A stretch of DNA of 64,000 nt from Geothermovivens sp964644845 (GCA_964644845.1 CAZXXS010000077.1:86565-150564); one strand, 5' to 3'. Positions 54,706 through 63,976 are shown, numbered from the stretch's first letter. Numbers and translations are program-made. The notes: a model not told the origin generated them from the letters alone.

Positions 54706-56358
54706 TTGGCAGGCGGTGCGACAACCGATCTGAGAGAACGCCCTGAACTTCGTTTGACGAGGCTGTTCGGGAATTCCGACATCGGGACTACCCTGGCGTC
54801 GCTGGCGGAGGGGTTGGGAATTCGACTGACCGTTCTGGACAGCGAGGAAAAGCCAATCGCTACGTGGGGACAAAACGGCAAGAGCAAAACCGCGGCGGGT
54901 CGTGTTGTACGCTTGCCCGTGGAGGTAATGGACTTCAGGGCCGGCCTAGTAGAGCTCGAAGACGGCGTGTTCCACGGCCCAGAGGAGCTTCAACGGTTTG
55001 CTGAGGCCGTCGCTGGCATCCTGCGGGAACGGCTTTACCTGGAGTACGAAATCGCCAACATCGCGGACGAGCTCGGTGAAAAATACGAGGAGATTAATCT
55101 TCTTTACCAGCTCAGCGAGTCGCTTGGCGCCGTGTTTGATCCTCGCAAAGTTTGCGAGATTGCTTTGCGCGAAGCAGTACAAGCGCTCCGGGTTCGCCGG
55201 GCTTCGGTGATGGTGTACGACAAGAAGATCCAGAAGCTTCGAATCTACGCGGCAATTGGTATTCCCGAGTCCGTGGTTGAAGAAGTGGAAGTTGCCCCGG
55301 GCGAGGGGATCAGTGGCTACGTGTTCGAGACGGGTGAGCCGCTTCTGGTTGAAGATGTGGGCTCGTGTGCGGTTGTGGTGGACAAGCTGCCAGCCAGCCG
55401 GAACTACGAAACGACGTCGTTTGTGTCGGTCCCGGTTTTGTGCTCGCCCATGCGTGTGAAAGACGAACGCTTGGGCGTGATGAACCTGGCCGACAAACTG
55501 GATGCCAAGCCGTTTACTTCCGGCGACCTGAAGCTGCTCACGGCCATTGCTTCGGTTACGGCGATTGCGCTTTACAACAGCTTCCTCGTGCAAGAGGTGC
55601 GTGAGACGGAGCGCCTTCGTAAGGAGCTGGAAATCGCAAACACGATTCAGACCAGTCTGTTGCCCAAACGCCTGCCGAAAATCCCGGGTGTTGACTTGGC
55701 AGCTGTTTACCGAATCGCGAAAAAAGTGGGCGGCGACTACTACGATTTCTACACAGACGAAACCCAACTTTTGAGTTTGGTTGTAGCCGACGTCTCGGGT
55801 CACAACATCGGGGCTGCGCTCATGATGGTCGAAGCGCGTAGTGTGATTCGGTCGGAGATGAGCCGCTGGCGCGACCCTGCTGAGATTTTGAACGGTACAA
55901 ACAAGGTCATTTTTGAGGATTTGGAAGGAGGGCAGCTCTTCGTCAGCGCTTTCTGCGCTCGCCTGGACCCTGGGTCGTGGCTCATGGAGTTCGCGAACGC
56001 CGGTCACTGCCAGCCAGTGTGGGTCGACGGTAAGACGGGCGAAATCAGGCGCTTGGACGCTGACGGCATGCTACTCGGCATTTGGCCCGAAGTGATGTTC
56101 GAAAAGAAGACGATTGAACTCGGCGAAGGCGACGTTATCTTCATTTTTACCGATGGCGCGTCCGAAGCGCGGTCGCCCTCTGGCGAACAGTTCGGAGAGG
56201 AACGCTTGGCGGAGATTGTGGCTGAGAATCGCCACCTTTCAGCGAAGGAAATTCTGGACGTCGTGCAGGACCATCTGACCGCGTTCACACAGACAGACAA
56301 ATTCTCAGACGACGTGACGATGATGGTTCTGCGTCGTGAAAGCGACAAGAAGGGGTAA
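54706..56358 (+). CDS. GAF-domain SpoIIE-type (PP2C) phosphatase, soluble
   Basis: 550 residues from TTG 54706, with GGAGG seven bases upstream. An N-terminal segment of about 100 residues (partly GAF- or FIST-like, not assigned) leads to a helix, then a GAF domain (about 140-300; RRASVMVYDKKIQKLRIYAAIGIPE, APGEGISGYVFETGEPLLVEDV), a coiled linker and the PP2C domain with VGGDYYDFYTD, VADVSGHNIGAALMM, FANAGHCQPVW, FTDGASEARSP and SDDVTMMVLRRE. All metal Asp positions are kept. It opens a signalling cluster (receiver, Hpt, receiver, HDOD, histidine kinase) that runs into pilus-assembly genes. Confidence 0.92.
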   Translation: MAGGATTDLRERPELRLTRLFGNSDIGTTLASLAEGLGIRLTVLDSEEKPIATWGQNGKSKTAAGRVVRLPVEVMDFRAGLVELEDGVFHGPEELQRFAEAVAGILRERLYLEYEIANIADELGEKYEEINLLYQLSESLGAVFDPRKVCEIALREAVQALRVRRASVMVYDKKIQKLRIYAAIGIPESVVEEVEVAPGEGISGYVFETGEPLLVEDVGSCAVVVDKLPASRNYETTSFVSVPVLCSPMRVKDERLGVMNLADKLDAKPFTSGDLKLLTAIASVTAIALYNSFLVQEVRETERLRKELEIANTIQTSLLPKRLPKIPGVDLAAVYRIAKKVGGDYYDFYTDETQLLSLVVADVSGHNIGAALMMVEARSVIRSEMSRWRDPAEILNGTNKVIFEDLEGGQLFVSAFCARLDPGSWLMEFANAGHCQPVWVDGKTGEIRRLDADGMLLGIWPEVMFEKKTIELGEGDVIFIFTDGASEARSPSGEQFGEERLAEIVAENRHLSAKEILDVVQDHLTAFTQTDKFSDDVTMMVLRRESDKKG

Positions 56359-56361
56359 GCC

Positions 56362-56748
56362 ATGGCCAAAATCCTTGTTGTCGACGACGACCGATTTACG
56401 CGTCTGGCCGTCGAGAAGTACCTGAAATCCCTCGGGCACGAGGTGATGACCGCCGACAACGGTTTCGACGGGCTGGAGCTTGTAAAAACGCAGAACCCGG
56501 ACCTGGTTCTGCTGGACATGATGATGCCCAAAATGGACGGGATGGGTTTCCTGAAAGAGCTGCGAGAAGGCGAGGCAGCTTCGGATGTGCCAGTGATTGC
56601 CCTCACTGCCATGGCGCATAAAGAATTTGTGGTTAACGCCCTCAAGTACGGCGTCAAGGACTACGTAACCAAGCCGTTCAACCCGAACACATTGTTGCTG
56701 AAGGTGCAGAAAGTCGTCCAGAGCTTGTCTGCCACGACCGAAGCCTGA
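56362..56748 (+). CDS. CheY-like single receiver domain
   Basis: 128 residues beginning three bases after the phosphatase stop. VVDDDRFTRLAV acidic pair, LVLLDMMMPKMDG phosphoacceptor, Thr in IALTAMA and Lys in YVTKPFNPN. It has no output domain, so it must act on a partner, perhaps the adjacent phosphatase or the pilus machine. Confidence 0.93.
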   Translation: MAKILVVDDDRFTRLAVEKYLKSLGHEVMTADNGFDGLELVKTQNPDLVLLDMMMPKMDGMGFLKELREGEAASDVPVIALTAMAHKEFVVNALKYGVKDYVTKPFNPNTLLLKVQKVVQSLSATTEA

Positions 56749-56857
56749 AGTGGGCATCTTGCGGCAAGCGAGTGATTGTCCGGGCATGTGGCCGCCTAAA
56801 CGGGTGAGCACCGTTTGAGAATGGGCGCGAACCAGCAGCTCAGGTGTCGAGGGAGTC

Positions 56858-57268
56858 ATGGTTGAACAAAAGACATCGCGAGAAGAAGAAATCGACTGGG
56901 CTACAATGGCTCCGTGGGTGGAAACCCTTGGGCTCTACTTTGATTTCGCTCGGGCAGACCTGTCCGAGCTTCGACAACACTTTCGGAAGTATCTGAAGCG
57001 GCCCTGCCCGGAATTGCTGGGTGCGCTGGAGATCAAAGCTCACGGCATGAAGGGCGCTGCGCGAAACGTGGGGTTGGAAAGGCTCGCCGACGTTGCTCTG
57101 GAACTTGAAGAGCATTTCCATGCCATTCGGGATGGCGTTGCCAAACTCGACCCGGTCTGGCTCGAAAGCAAGCTTACGTTACTTGAAGTTCTGCTGCAAC
57201 GCAGCGAAAAGATGGTCAAACAACGGTACGGAGAGCTAAACGATGGCTGCCAAGATTCTGATCGCTGA
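56858..57268 (+). CDS. Free-standing Hpt phosphotransfer protein
   Basis: 136 residues, helical. The Hpt signature is KAHGMKGAARNVGLERLADVALELEE with the phosphorylated His, followed by the usual Leu/Glu-rich helix and RSEKMVKQRYGEL. It carries no kinase or receiver domain, so it is a phosphate shuttle between the two receivers flanking it. Its last 26 bases overlap the next receiver gene. Confidence 0.85.
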   Translation: MVEQKTSREEEIDWATMAPWVETLGLYFDFARADLSELRQHFRKYLKRPCPELLGALEIKAHGMKGAARNVGLERLADVALELEEHFHAIRDGVAKLDPVWLESKLTLLEVLLQRSEKMVKQRYGELNDGCQDSDR

Positions 57269-57614
57269 CGACGAGCCATTTATCGCTCGGTCGCTGAGTT
57301 ACGTGTTAGAGAAGTCGGGGTACGAGATTTACATCGCCAGAGACGGTGAAGAAGCAGTTCGGAGAGCAGTGGACGTAAAACCAGACCTGGTCTTTCTGGA
57401 TCTGATGATGCCGAAGAAGAACGGTTACGAAGTCTGCGAAGAGCTCAGGAATCACCCGGAATTGCAGCGCATCCCGATCATCTTGATTACCGCGAAGGGG
57501 CAGAAAGCGGATCTCGAACGAGGTTTGCAGGCGGGTGCGAATGAGTACATGACCAAACCGTTCAGTCCAACGCAAGTTGTAGCGCGTGTGAAGGAGGTTC
57601 TTGGGCCTCAGTGA
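57243..57614 (+). CDS. CheY-like single receiver domain
   Basis: 123 residues overlapping the Hpt gene by 26 bases. Complete: IADDEPFIARSL, VFLDLMMPKKNG, ILITAKGQK and YMTKPFSPTQVVARV. GGAG lies nine bases upstream of ATG. The stop sits inside a small inverted repeat (CAGTGA 57609-57614, TCACTG 57625-57630). Confidence 0.93.
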   Translation: MAAKILIADDEPFIARSLSYVLEKSGYEIYIARDGEEAVRRAVDVKPDLVFLDLMMPKKNGYEVCEELRNHPELQRIPIILITAKGQKADLERGLQAGANEYMTKPFSPTQVVARVKEVLGPQ

Positions 57615-57689
57615 CCTTTAGGGATCACTGACGGGGAAAGTCTCGCTTTGAGTGTCGCGGGAGTTCCACTACCTGGAGGAGATCGTTCG

Positions 57690-58565
57690 ATGCAAGCAGC
57701 GACCGTTTCGACCGACCTGGCGAAAATTGTCAGAAGAATCAAGAATTTACCCACGTTGCCGGTCGTGGTGACGCAGTTGATGGAGGCCGTAAACAACCCC
57801 TCTTTTTCAGCTTCGGACGTTTCGAGAATTATCTCCAACGACCAGGCACTTGTCTCCAAAATTCTCCGAATCGTCAATTCGGCATTCTACGGCTTGCCGA
57901 AGCGGGTTTCCACGCTAACACAGGCGACGGTGATCCTTGGTTTCAACACCATCAAGAACCTCGCGCTCGGTGCTACGGTGTTCGAGATGTTTTCCAAGGG
58001 GACGGAAGAGGATGGCGGCTGCGATCGGGCAGAATTTTGGAAGCATGCCATCGGGACCGGCGTGGCGACCAAGTTGCTGGCCCGCGAGATTCGTTATTCG
58101 AATCCGGAGGAAGCCTTTGTCTCCGGGCTGATCCACGACATCGGCAAGGTGGTGCTGGATCAGTTCCTGCACAGCGAGTTTGCGGAAGTTTGCCGGGTGG
58201 CACGGGAGGACGGCATCCGGTTCATCGACGCGGAGCGCATTGTTCTGAACGTGACGCACGGCGAGATCGGTCACTGGCTTGCGCAAAAGTGGAACCTGCC
58301 CAATCAGCTCGATGAGGCGGTTTGGCTGCACCACGACCCGGCTGCAGCTCGACATGCCCCCCGTCTCGTAGCGATGGTGCACCTGGCGGACGCCATCGCC
58401 CGCATGGAGCACGTTGGCTTTGCTGGCGACGAGGTGGAACCCGAGATGGACCCGGCCATTTGGGACGTGTTGCGCCTGCCTTCTGACGCGATGGAAAACG
58501 TTCTGGCAAATTTCCCGAAAGAGTTCGAGCGTTCTGCCATCTTCCTGAAACTGGCCGCCGAGTAG
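57690..58565 (+). CDS. HDOD-domain signalling protein
   Basis: 291 residues from ATG 57690 (GGAGGAG eight bases upstream; TTG 57648 is the longer frame). The HDOD pattern is NLPTLPVVVTQLMEAVNNP, FSASDVSRIISNDQALVSKILRIVNSAFYGLP, STLTQATVILGFNTIKNLALG, and the HD-like GLIHDIGKVVLDQF and HGEIGHWLAQKW. The residual HD motif HDIGK is present, though HDOD proteins are usually not active phosphohydrolases and rather bind nucleotides or proteins. In Xanthomonas, Myxococcus and Vibrio HDOD proteins act in motility or biofilm control. Confidence 0.9.
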   Translation: MQAATVSTDLAKIVRRIKNLPTLPVVVTQLMEAVNNPSFSASDVSRIISNDQALVSKILRIVNSAFYGLPKRVSTLTQATVILGFNTIKNLALGATVFEMFSKGTEEDGGCDRAEFWKHAIGTGVATKLLAREIRYSNPEEAFVSGLIHDIGKVVLDQFLHSEFAEVCRVAREDGIRFIDAERIVLNVTHGEIGHWLAQKWNLPNQLDEAVWLHHDPAAARHAPRLVAMVHLADAIARMEHVGFAGDEVEPEMDPAIWDVLRLPSDAMENVLANFPKEFERSAIFLKLAAE

Positions 58566-58589
58566 GCAACGAGCCAACCGGAGTCGCTG

Positions 58590-60344
58590 ATGACTGCACA
58601 AGGAAGTGCAACCGTGGCGGACAACTGCGAGGTGTGCAGACAACAACTGCACGCGGCCCAGGAAGCCTACGCGCAGCTTCTGGAGGCTTACGAAAGCGTG
58701 CGTGAAGTTGCTTCTGCGCGCGAGATTTCTGAGGTCCTTGAGGGGGTGGCCAGTGCGGTCGGACACACTTTGCCCTACGTTGGTAGCGCTTTGTTCGTGC
58801 GGGATACCGCCAGCGGGTCGCTGTACGCCAGTGCCACGCACGGCTTCCGTAAACCTTTCCAGAAATTGCTCAAATCCAGTTTGGACACATCGCTCACCGA
58901 GTGGGTGCTGCACGAGCGCCGGATTGCGCTTTCGCCGACGAAGTGGGAAGGGCGAGATCTGCTCACCGTGTGGGTTCCACTGGCCGCCGGGGATGAAGAA
59001 ATTGGCGCTCTGTGTCTTGTGGTGGAGTCTCACATCGCCGAATTGACCCAGCAGCAGCAAAACATTCTCTTGCTGGTCGGCACCGAAGCGGCCATCGCTA
59101 TTCGCAACTTCAGGCTGGTGGAGCGAACGAAACTTCAGGCCGAAGCCCTTTGGAACGTCAAGAGCTACCTGGAGAGCATCCTCGACAGCATGCCTAACGG
59201 CCTGGTGTCGACCGACGAGGAGGGCCGAATTGCGCTGTTTAATCGGGCTGCCTCGGGTCTGTTTGACGTGGATCCGGATGAGGCCGTGGGCTCGTTAATC
59301 GAAGAAATTCTGTCGCCTGACGTAGCCTACGTGTTTCGACGACTGCTGGTGTCCGGCTTGCGGGGCGGCAAGCTGGAGAGCCGCGAGATCGAGGTGCAAC
59401 TGAATCACGAGAAGATTCCTCTGCGCATTGTGCCCAGCGTTCTTCGTGGAAGCGACGGCGCGGCAATTGGGATGATCTTTGTGGTGGCCGACCTCCGTGA
59501 AGAAAAGGAATTGCAAGAACTGCGTCGTCTCGACAAGTTGAAGGACCAGTTTGTGGCCACGGTTTCACACGAGCTGCGCACGCCCATCACGGCCATCAAG
59601 TCCTTCTCCGAAATCTTGCTACAGTACGATGACCCGGAAGCGCGCCAGGAGTTTCTGCAAATCATCAACCGTGAGAGCGACAGGCTGGCCAGGATGGTGA
59701 ACGACATCCTGGATCTGTCGAAGATCGAAGCGGGCATGATGAAGTGGAACATCGAGGAAGTCGAGATCGACGCGCTGGTGAAGCAAGCGATCGACTCCAT
59801 CCGGTCGCTCGCAATGGAAAAATCCGTTACCATCGACTGGAAGGGTTCGGGAAGCGGTGTCAAGGTTGTTGTGGATCGAGAGAGAGTTGTGCAGGTGCTG
59901 CTGAACCTGTTGAGCAACGCGGTCAAATTTTCGCCTGAGAACGGACACATTTGGATTGGCTACGACATCATTCGGGGTAGGCGTTCGACTGACACAGGGG
60001 ATTTGGTACGCGTTTGGGTGCGGGACGAAGGGCCCGGAATTCCGAAGGAATACCAGACGCTCATTTTCGAACGTTTCCAGCAGGTGACGGAGGACGGGGG
60101 ACTGACCGATCGACCCAAAGGTACAGGCCTGGGGCTTCCAATTGCCAAGGAGATCATCGAGCACCTGGGCGGAAACATCTGGGTAGAAAGCGAGCCAGGT
60201 GTGGGGACGACGTTTTACTTCACGCTGCCGATGGCGCAAAAGGTGAGAGAGGTGGGGAAAGCGGCGGCCTACCACGCGCAAGTGAAGCACGAGACAAGTG
60301 AAGTCCATGGCATCCACGACGACCAAAACAACCAGTCAGCCTAA
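58590..60344 (+). CDS. Soluble sensor histidine kinase with GAF and PAS domains
   Basis: 584 residues with no membrane segment. A short coiled N-terminus with a Cys pair (CEVCRQQ), a GAF domain (about 40-185), a PAS domain (about 195-300; SILDSMPNGLVSTDEEGRIALFNRAASGLF), the HisKA segment with the phosphorylated His in TVSHELRTPITAIKS (His327), and an ATPase with LLNLLSNAVKFSPEN, VRDEGPGIPKE, TGLGLPIAKEIIEHLGG and GTTFYFTLP. It can phosphorylate receivers in this cluster. The gene overlaps pilB by 38 to 47 bases, which ties sensing to pilus assembly at the translation level. Confidence 0.95.
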   Translation: MTAQGSATVADNCEVCRQQLHAAQEAYAQLLEAYESVREVASAREISEVLEGVASAVGHTLPYVGSALFVRDTASGSLYASATHGFRKPFQKLLKSSLDTSLTEWVLHERRIALSPTKWEGRDLLTVWVPLAAGDEEIGALCLVVESHIAELTQQQQNILLLVGTEAAIAIRNFRLVERTKLQAEALWNVKSYLESILDSMPNGLVSTDEEGRIALFNRAASGLFDVDPDEAVGSLIEEILSPDVAYVFRRLLVSGLRGGKLESREIEVQLNHEKIPLRIVPSVLRGSDGAAIGMIFVVADLREEKELQELRRLDKLKDQFVATVSHELRTPITAIKSFSEILLQYDDPEARQEFLQIINRESDRLARMVNDILDLSKIEAGMMKWNIEEVEIDALVKQAIDSIRSLAMEKSVTIDWKGSGSGVKVVVDRERVVQVLLNLLSNAVKFSPENGHIWIGYDIIRGRRSTDTGDLVRVWVRDEGPGIPKEYQTLIFERFQQVTEDGGLTDRPKGTGLGLPIAKEIIEHLGGNIWVESEPGVGTTFYFTLPMAQKVREVGKAAAYHAQVKHETSEVHGIHDDQNNQSA

Positions 60345-62040
60345 CGTGCGTCGGAAATCCGACGTGCGAAGTCTGCGCATTGGGGAATTGCTGGTCCAGA
60401 AAGGCATCATCACGCCTGAGCAGCTTCAAGAGGCTCTGAAACTGCAGCAGCAAAGTGGTGAGCGCCTGGGTCGGATTCTGATCGAGAAGGGGTGGTTGAC
60501 CGAAGATCAGCTGGCCGACGTCCTGAGCGAGAAGTTCAACATTCCTCGCGTCCGGGTCGATTCTTACACGCTTGATCCTTCCATTGTCAACACGATTCCG
60601 GTGGATCTGGCGCGTCGGTACAAAGTTATCCCGCTCTTCCGGGTGGAGGATACCCTCACAGTGGCGATGGCCGATCCCCTGGACATTTTTGCCATCGACG
60701 CGCTTCGCCAGGCCACCGGCCTCCGGATCCAGGAGGTCATCGCTACCGAAAGCGACATCGAAAAAGCCATCGATCGCTACTACAGCACCCGCGACAGCAT
60801 GGACCAGGTTGTGCGCGACCTCGGGAAAGAGGTCGAAACGCTCGATCTGGAAAAGAACGTCGATGAGCTGTCCGTAAAGGGTGCGGAAGACGCGGCGATT
60901 GTCAAACTGGTGAATCTCATCCTGTCGCAGGCAGTCCGCGAAGGTACCAGTGACATTCACATTGAGCCGGACGAAGACATCTTTCGTGTGCGCTACCGCG
61001 TGGATGGCATCCTGCACGAAGTGCTGACGCCGCCCAAGGGGCTGCACCCGATGGTGATCTCGCGCATTAAGATTCTGGCGGATTTGGACGTGTCCGAACG
61101 TCGCTTGCCACAGGACGGACGTTTTCGTATTCACTACGACGGACGCGACATCGACGTGCGTGTGAACACACTGCCCACGGTGCAGGGTGAGAAAGCCGTG
61201 CTGCGCATTCTGGACAAAGGCAAAGGGATCCTGCGGCTTGAAGACATGGGGTTTGACCAGGACACCCTGTTGCGGTTTCGGGAATCGTACCGCAAGTCCG
61301 AGGGCCTTGTGTTAATCACGGGACCAACCGGAAGCGGCAAGACCACCACGCTGTACGCCGTCTTAAACGAGCTCAATTCCCCCGAGAAGAACATCGTCAC
61401 GGTCGAGAATCCGGTCGAGTATCGTTTGCCACGCATCAACCAGGTGCAGGTGAACCCAACCATCGGGCTAACCTTTGCGGCTGGACTGCGAGCCATTCTG
61501 CGTCAGGACCCGGATATCGTGCTAATCGGGGAAATTCGGGACCGAGAAACGGCAGAAATTGCCGTCCGAGCCTCCCTCACTGGGCATCTTGTGCTGGCTA
61601 CACTGCACACAAACGACGCACCGGGGGCAATCCCGCGCTTGGTGGACATGGGGATCGACCCTTTCCTCGTGGCATCTTCGTTGCAAGCAGTACTGGCACA
61701 GCGGCTTGTGCGGCGCATCTGCTCGCACTGCAAAATCGAGGTTAAACCCGATCCGATCGTGTGGAGTCGGTTTGCTCCCGGACGACCTTACCCGGAAAAG
61801 CCCCTGGCGCGTGGGAAGGGATGCCGCGAATGCCGGAAAACCGGCTACAAAGGACGCACAGGTTTGTACGAACTTCTCGTAGTGACTGATGAGATCCGCC
61901 AGGCAATCCTGGCGGGTGAGTCCGGCGACGAGATTGCACGTTTGGCGCGAAAAAATGGTTTGCGCAAACTCCGCGAGGATGGCATTCGCAAGGTTTTGGA
62001 GGGCGTAACGACGATCGACGAAGTACTGAGAGTGACGTAA
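60298..62040 (+). CDS. Type IV pilus/type II secretion assembly ATPase (PilB/GspE)
   Basis: 580 residues from GTG 60298; ATG 60307 is equally possible, and both lie inside the histidine kinase gene. MshEN/T2SSE_N-type N-domain (about 20-160; LRIGELLVQKGIITPEQLQEAL, LGRILIEKGWLT), then the secretion ATPase: GTSDIHIEPDEDIFRVRYRVDG, Walker A GPTGSGKTTT near residue 345, Asp-box, Walker B DIVLIGEIRDRETAE, His-box ATLHTNDA and the four-Cys zinc site (CSHC ... CREC). It powers pilin extrusion. gspE versus pilB cannot be decided here. Confidence 0.95.
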   Translation: MKSMASTTTKTTSQPNVRRKSDVRSLRIGELLVQKGIITPEQLQEALKLQQQSGERLGRILIEKGWLTEDQLADVLSEKFNIPRVRVDSYTLDPSIVNTIPVDLARRYKVIPLFRVEDTLTVAMADPLDIFAIDALRQATGLRIQEVIATESDIEKAIDRYYSTRDSMDQVVRDLGKEVETLDLEKNVDELSVKGAEDAAIVKLVNLILSQAVREGTSDIHIEPDEDIFRVRYRVDGILHEVLTPPKGLHPMVISRIKILADLDVSERRLPQDGRFRIHYDGRDIDVRVNTLPTVQGEKAVLRILDKGKGILRLEDMGFDQDTLLRFRESYRKSEGLVLITGPTGSGKTTTLYAVLNELNSPEKNIVTVENPVEYRLPRINQVQVNPTIGLTFAAGLRAILRQDPDIVLIGEIRDRETAEIAVRASLTGHLVLATLHTNDAPGAIPRLVDMGIDPFLVASSLQAVLAQRLVRRICSHCKIEVKPDPIVWSRFAPGRPYPEKPLARGKGCRECRKTGYKGRTGLYELLVVTDEIRQAILAGESGDEIARLARKNGLRKLREDGIRKVLEGVTTIDEVLRVT

Positions 62041-62044
62041 CCAG

Positions 62045-63262
62045 ATGACGACTTACGCATTTGTAGCTCGAGATGCCACCGGTAAGCGTGTGGAAGGGCG
62101 TCTCCAAGCCGAGTCGGAGAACGAACTCATCCAGCGGCTGAGGAGTCAGGGGCGTTTCGTCATCTCGGTCAAGCCGGTTACGTCCACGGAGGGGGGATTC
62201 AAGCTTCATTTGCATCGGCGCCCGAAAATCAGCCTGAAGCATCTCAGCACCATGTCGCTTCAGTTGGCTACGATGCTTGAAGCTGGCAGCCCGCTGTTGA
62301 ACGGGTTGACAGTACTCGCGCGACAGAACGAAAAAGCGCGTTTTCACAGCGTGCTCGAGGACCTGGCAGAATCCGTTGCTTCGGGAGTGAGTTTTTCGGA
62401 TGCTTTACGGCAACATCCGGGTGTTTTCCCTGCGCTCTTTATCAATCTCGTTGAGGCTGGCGAACAGAGCGGCAACCTGGTTGGGGTGCTTGAACGTTTT
62501 GCTGCGTTTGCCGACAAACAGCTCAAAACGCGTGCGGCCATCACTTCCGCGCTGATGTACCCGACCATTTTGTTGGTCCTGGGGCTTGCCGTGATTGTGT
62601 TTATGGTGACCTTTGTTGTGCCTAAATTCACTGAAATTCTGCAGGATACCAATGTTCCCTTGCCCAAAAGTACGCAATTCATGGTCAATGCTTCGCATGT
62701 TGTGGCAACGCGCTGGCCGGTGATTTTGGTTCTTGGAACGCTTCTCGTGGTTACGTTGGGCCAAGCGCTGAGGACGGATCGAGGCAAGTGGATTCTGGAC
62801 GAGTTGAAGGTCCGGTTGCCGGTTTTGAAAGCGTACTTTCAGAGCATGCTCTTGGCGCGACTCACACGGACGATGGGCATGCTTACGGCCAGTGGCTTGT
62901 CAATTTTGCGGAATCTGGAGCTCACGGCGAATGTACTTGGGCACCGCCCCTTGGCTGCGTGGATGAGGGAGGTTTCGACGAACGTGGCGAGAGGTGAGCC
63001 CCTGAGCCGGCAGCTCGCCGGTAACAAGCTTTTCCCGCCCATGATGGTCCACCTGACAGAGGTGGGCGAGCGGAGCGGAAGTTTGGATAAGGTTTTTGAA
63101 CGTTTGGCCGATCACTTCGAAGAGGAAGCAAGCCGAAAACTGGAAACACTGACCACCTTGCTGGAACCGCTGGTTCTCGTTCTGATGTCGGGATTGGTGG
63201 GTTTTGTGGCTGTCTCGCTGATCATGGCGATCATGCGAGTTCTCAACAGCTTGGGTGGGTAG
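62045..63262 (+). CDS. Type IV pilus/type II secretion inner-membrane platform protein (PilC/GspF)
   Basis: 405 residues, normal length. Two T2SSF domains separated by a membrane segment. Conserved pieces: SLQLATMLEAGSPLLNGL and VLEDLAESVASGVSFSDALRQHP in the first; LARLTRTMGMLTASGLSILRNLELTA and PPMMVHLTEVGERSGSLDKVFERLADHFEEE in the second; three membrane helices (about 175-200, 220-245, 373-400). It sits in the inner membrane and couples to the ATPase. Start ATG 62045 is four bases after pilB. Confidence 0.95.
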   Translation: MTTYAFVARDATGKRVEGRLQAESENELIQRLRSQGRFVISVKPVTSTEGGFKLHLHRRPKISLKHLSTMSLQLATMLEAGSPLLNGLTVLARQNEKARFHSVLEDLAESVASGVSFSDALRQHPGVFPALFINLVEAGEQSGNLVGVLERFAAFADKQLKTRAAITSALMYPTILLVLGLAVIVFMVTFVVPKFTEILQDTNVPLPKSTQFMVNASHVVATRWPVILVLGTLLVVTLGQALRTDRGKWILDELKVRLPVLKAYFQSMLLARLTRTMGMLTASGLSILRNLELTANVLGHRPLAAWMREVSTNVARGEPLSRQLAGNKLFPPMMVHLTEVGERSGSLDKVFERLADHFEEEASRKLETLTTLLEPLVLVLMSGLVGFVAVSLIMAIMRVLNSLGG

Positions 63263-63427
63263 AGCTGAATCAGCTGGAAGGAGGTGAGGCGCGGGGAAGA
63301 GACAACACGTGACGGGTACCCGTTCAGTGGGGGGGCGAGTGTAATGAAAGTGCGTGCGCGCACAGCAGAAGTTGGGGGAGTTCGCAGCAGTTGACTGGAC
63401 TTGCAGCGTGAAGCAAAGGAGGTTGAA

Positions 63428-63976
63428 ATGCTCAGGAAGAGACGTTCACAGGCCGGTTTTTCTCTGGCCGAGCTGCTGATCGTGATCGCCATCATTGGTG
63501 TTCTGGCCACGGTGGTGATCATGAACATGAAGGGGAGTGAGACGGGCGCCAAAGAAGCCAAGCTGAAAGCAAACCTCAAGATCTTCCGCGAGGCGATTAT
63601 CGCGTACAACGCGGATCACGGCTTCTTCCCGTGCACTCAGAATGACTACAACAACAGTGGCAACGAGACCACCTTCAAACGGCAATTGACCTGGTACACC
63701 GATGCGGCCGGCAAACCTTCAAAGACGAAGAACGACAAATATCGCTTTGGCCCGTACCTGCAGAAGTTCCCGGAGAACCCATTCTACACGGGAACGGACA
63801 AAAGCCGGATGACGAAAGTGGTCATTGACCGGACCCATGAGCGGATTCTCTCGGAACTCCAGAAGGCCGTAGCGGCAGGAAGCGGTAACTACGGCTGGTA
63901 CTACGAAGCAAAATCGGGCAATGTCGTGCCGAACCTGGGTGGCAGCGCTTTCTCTGACAAGTACTGCTACTTCTAA
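63428..63976 (+). CDS. Type IV prepilin / pseudopilin (GspG-like)
   Basis: 182 residues from ATG 63428 with AAAGGAGGT about five bases upstream. The leader LRKRRSQAG is cleaved before FSLAELLIVIAIIGVLATVVI, the classical type III signal with Glu at position 5 of the mature protein. A long helix follows (AKEAKLKANLKIFREAIIAYNADHGFFPCT), as in GspG or PilE, then a globular part with Cys pair (CTQND and KYCYF), possibly a disulfide. The gene lies 165 bases after pilC, so it may have its own promoter or be a processed high-level product. Confidence 0.93.
   Translation: MLRKRRSQAGFSLAELLIVIAIIGVLATVVIMNMKGSETGAKEAKLKANLKIFREAIIAYNADHGFFPCTQNDYNNSGNETTFKRQLTWYTDAAGKPSKTKNDKYRFGPYLQKFPENPFYTGTDKSRMTKVVIDRTHERILSELQKAVAAGSGNYGWYYEAKSGNVVPNLGGSAFSDKYCYF

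Noticed and set aside
54699..54727. TTGACA -35 candidate at the SpoIIE start
   Set aside because: It overlaps the ribosome-binding site and start codon and has no -10 partner.
63278..63330. Strong Shine-Dalgarno-like AAGGAGGTGA after pilC
   Set aside because: No start codon lies within a workable distance; it does not serve a visible gene.
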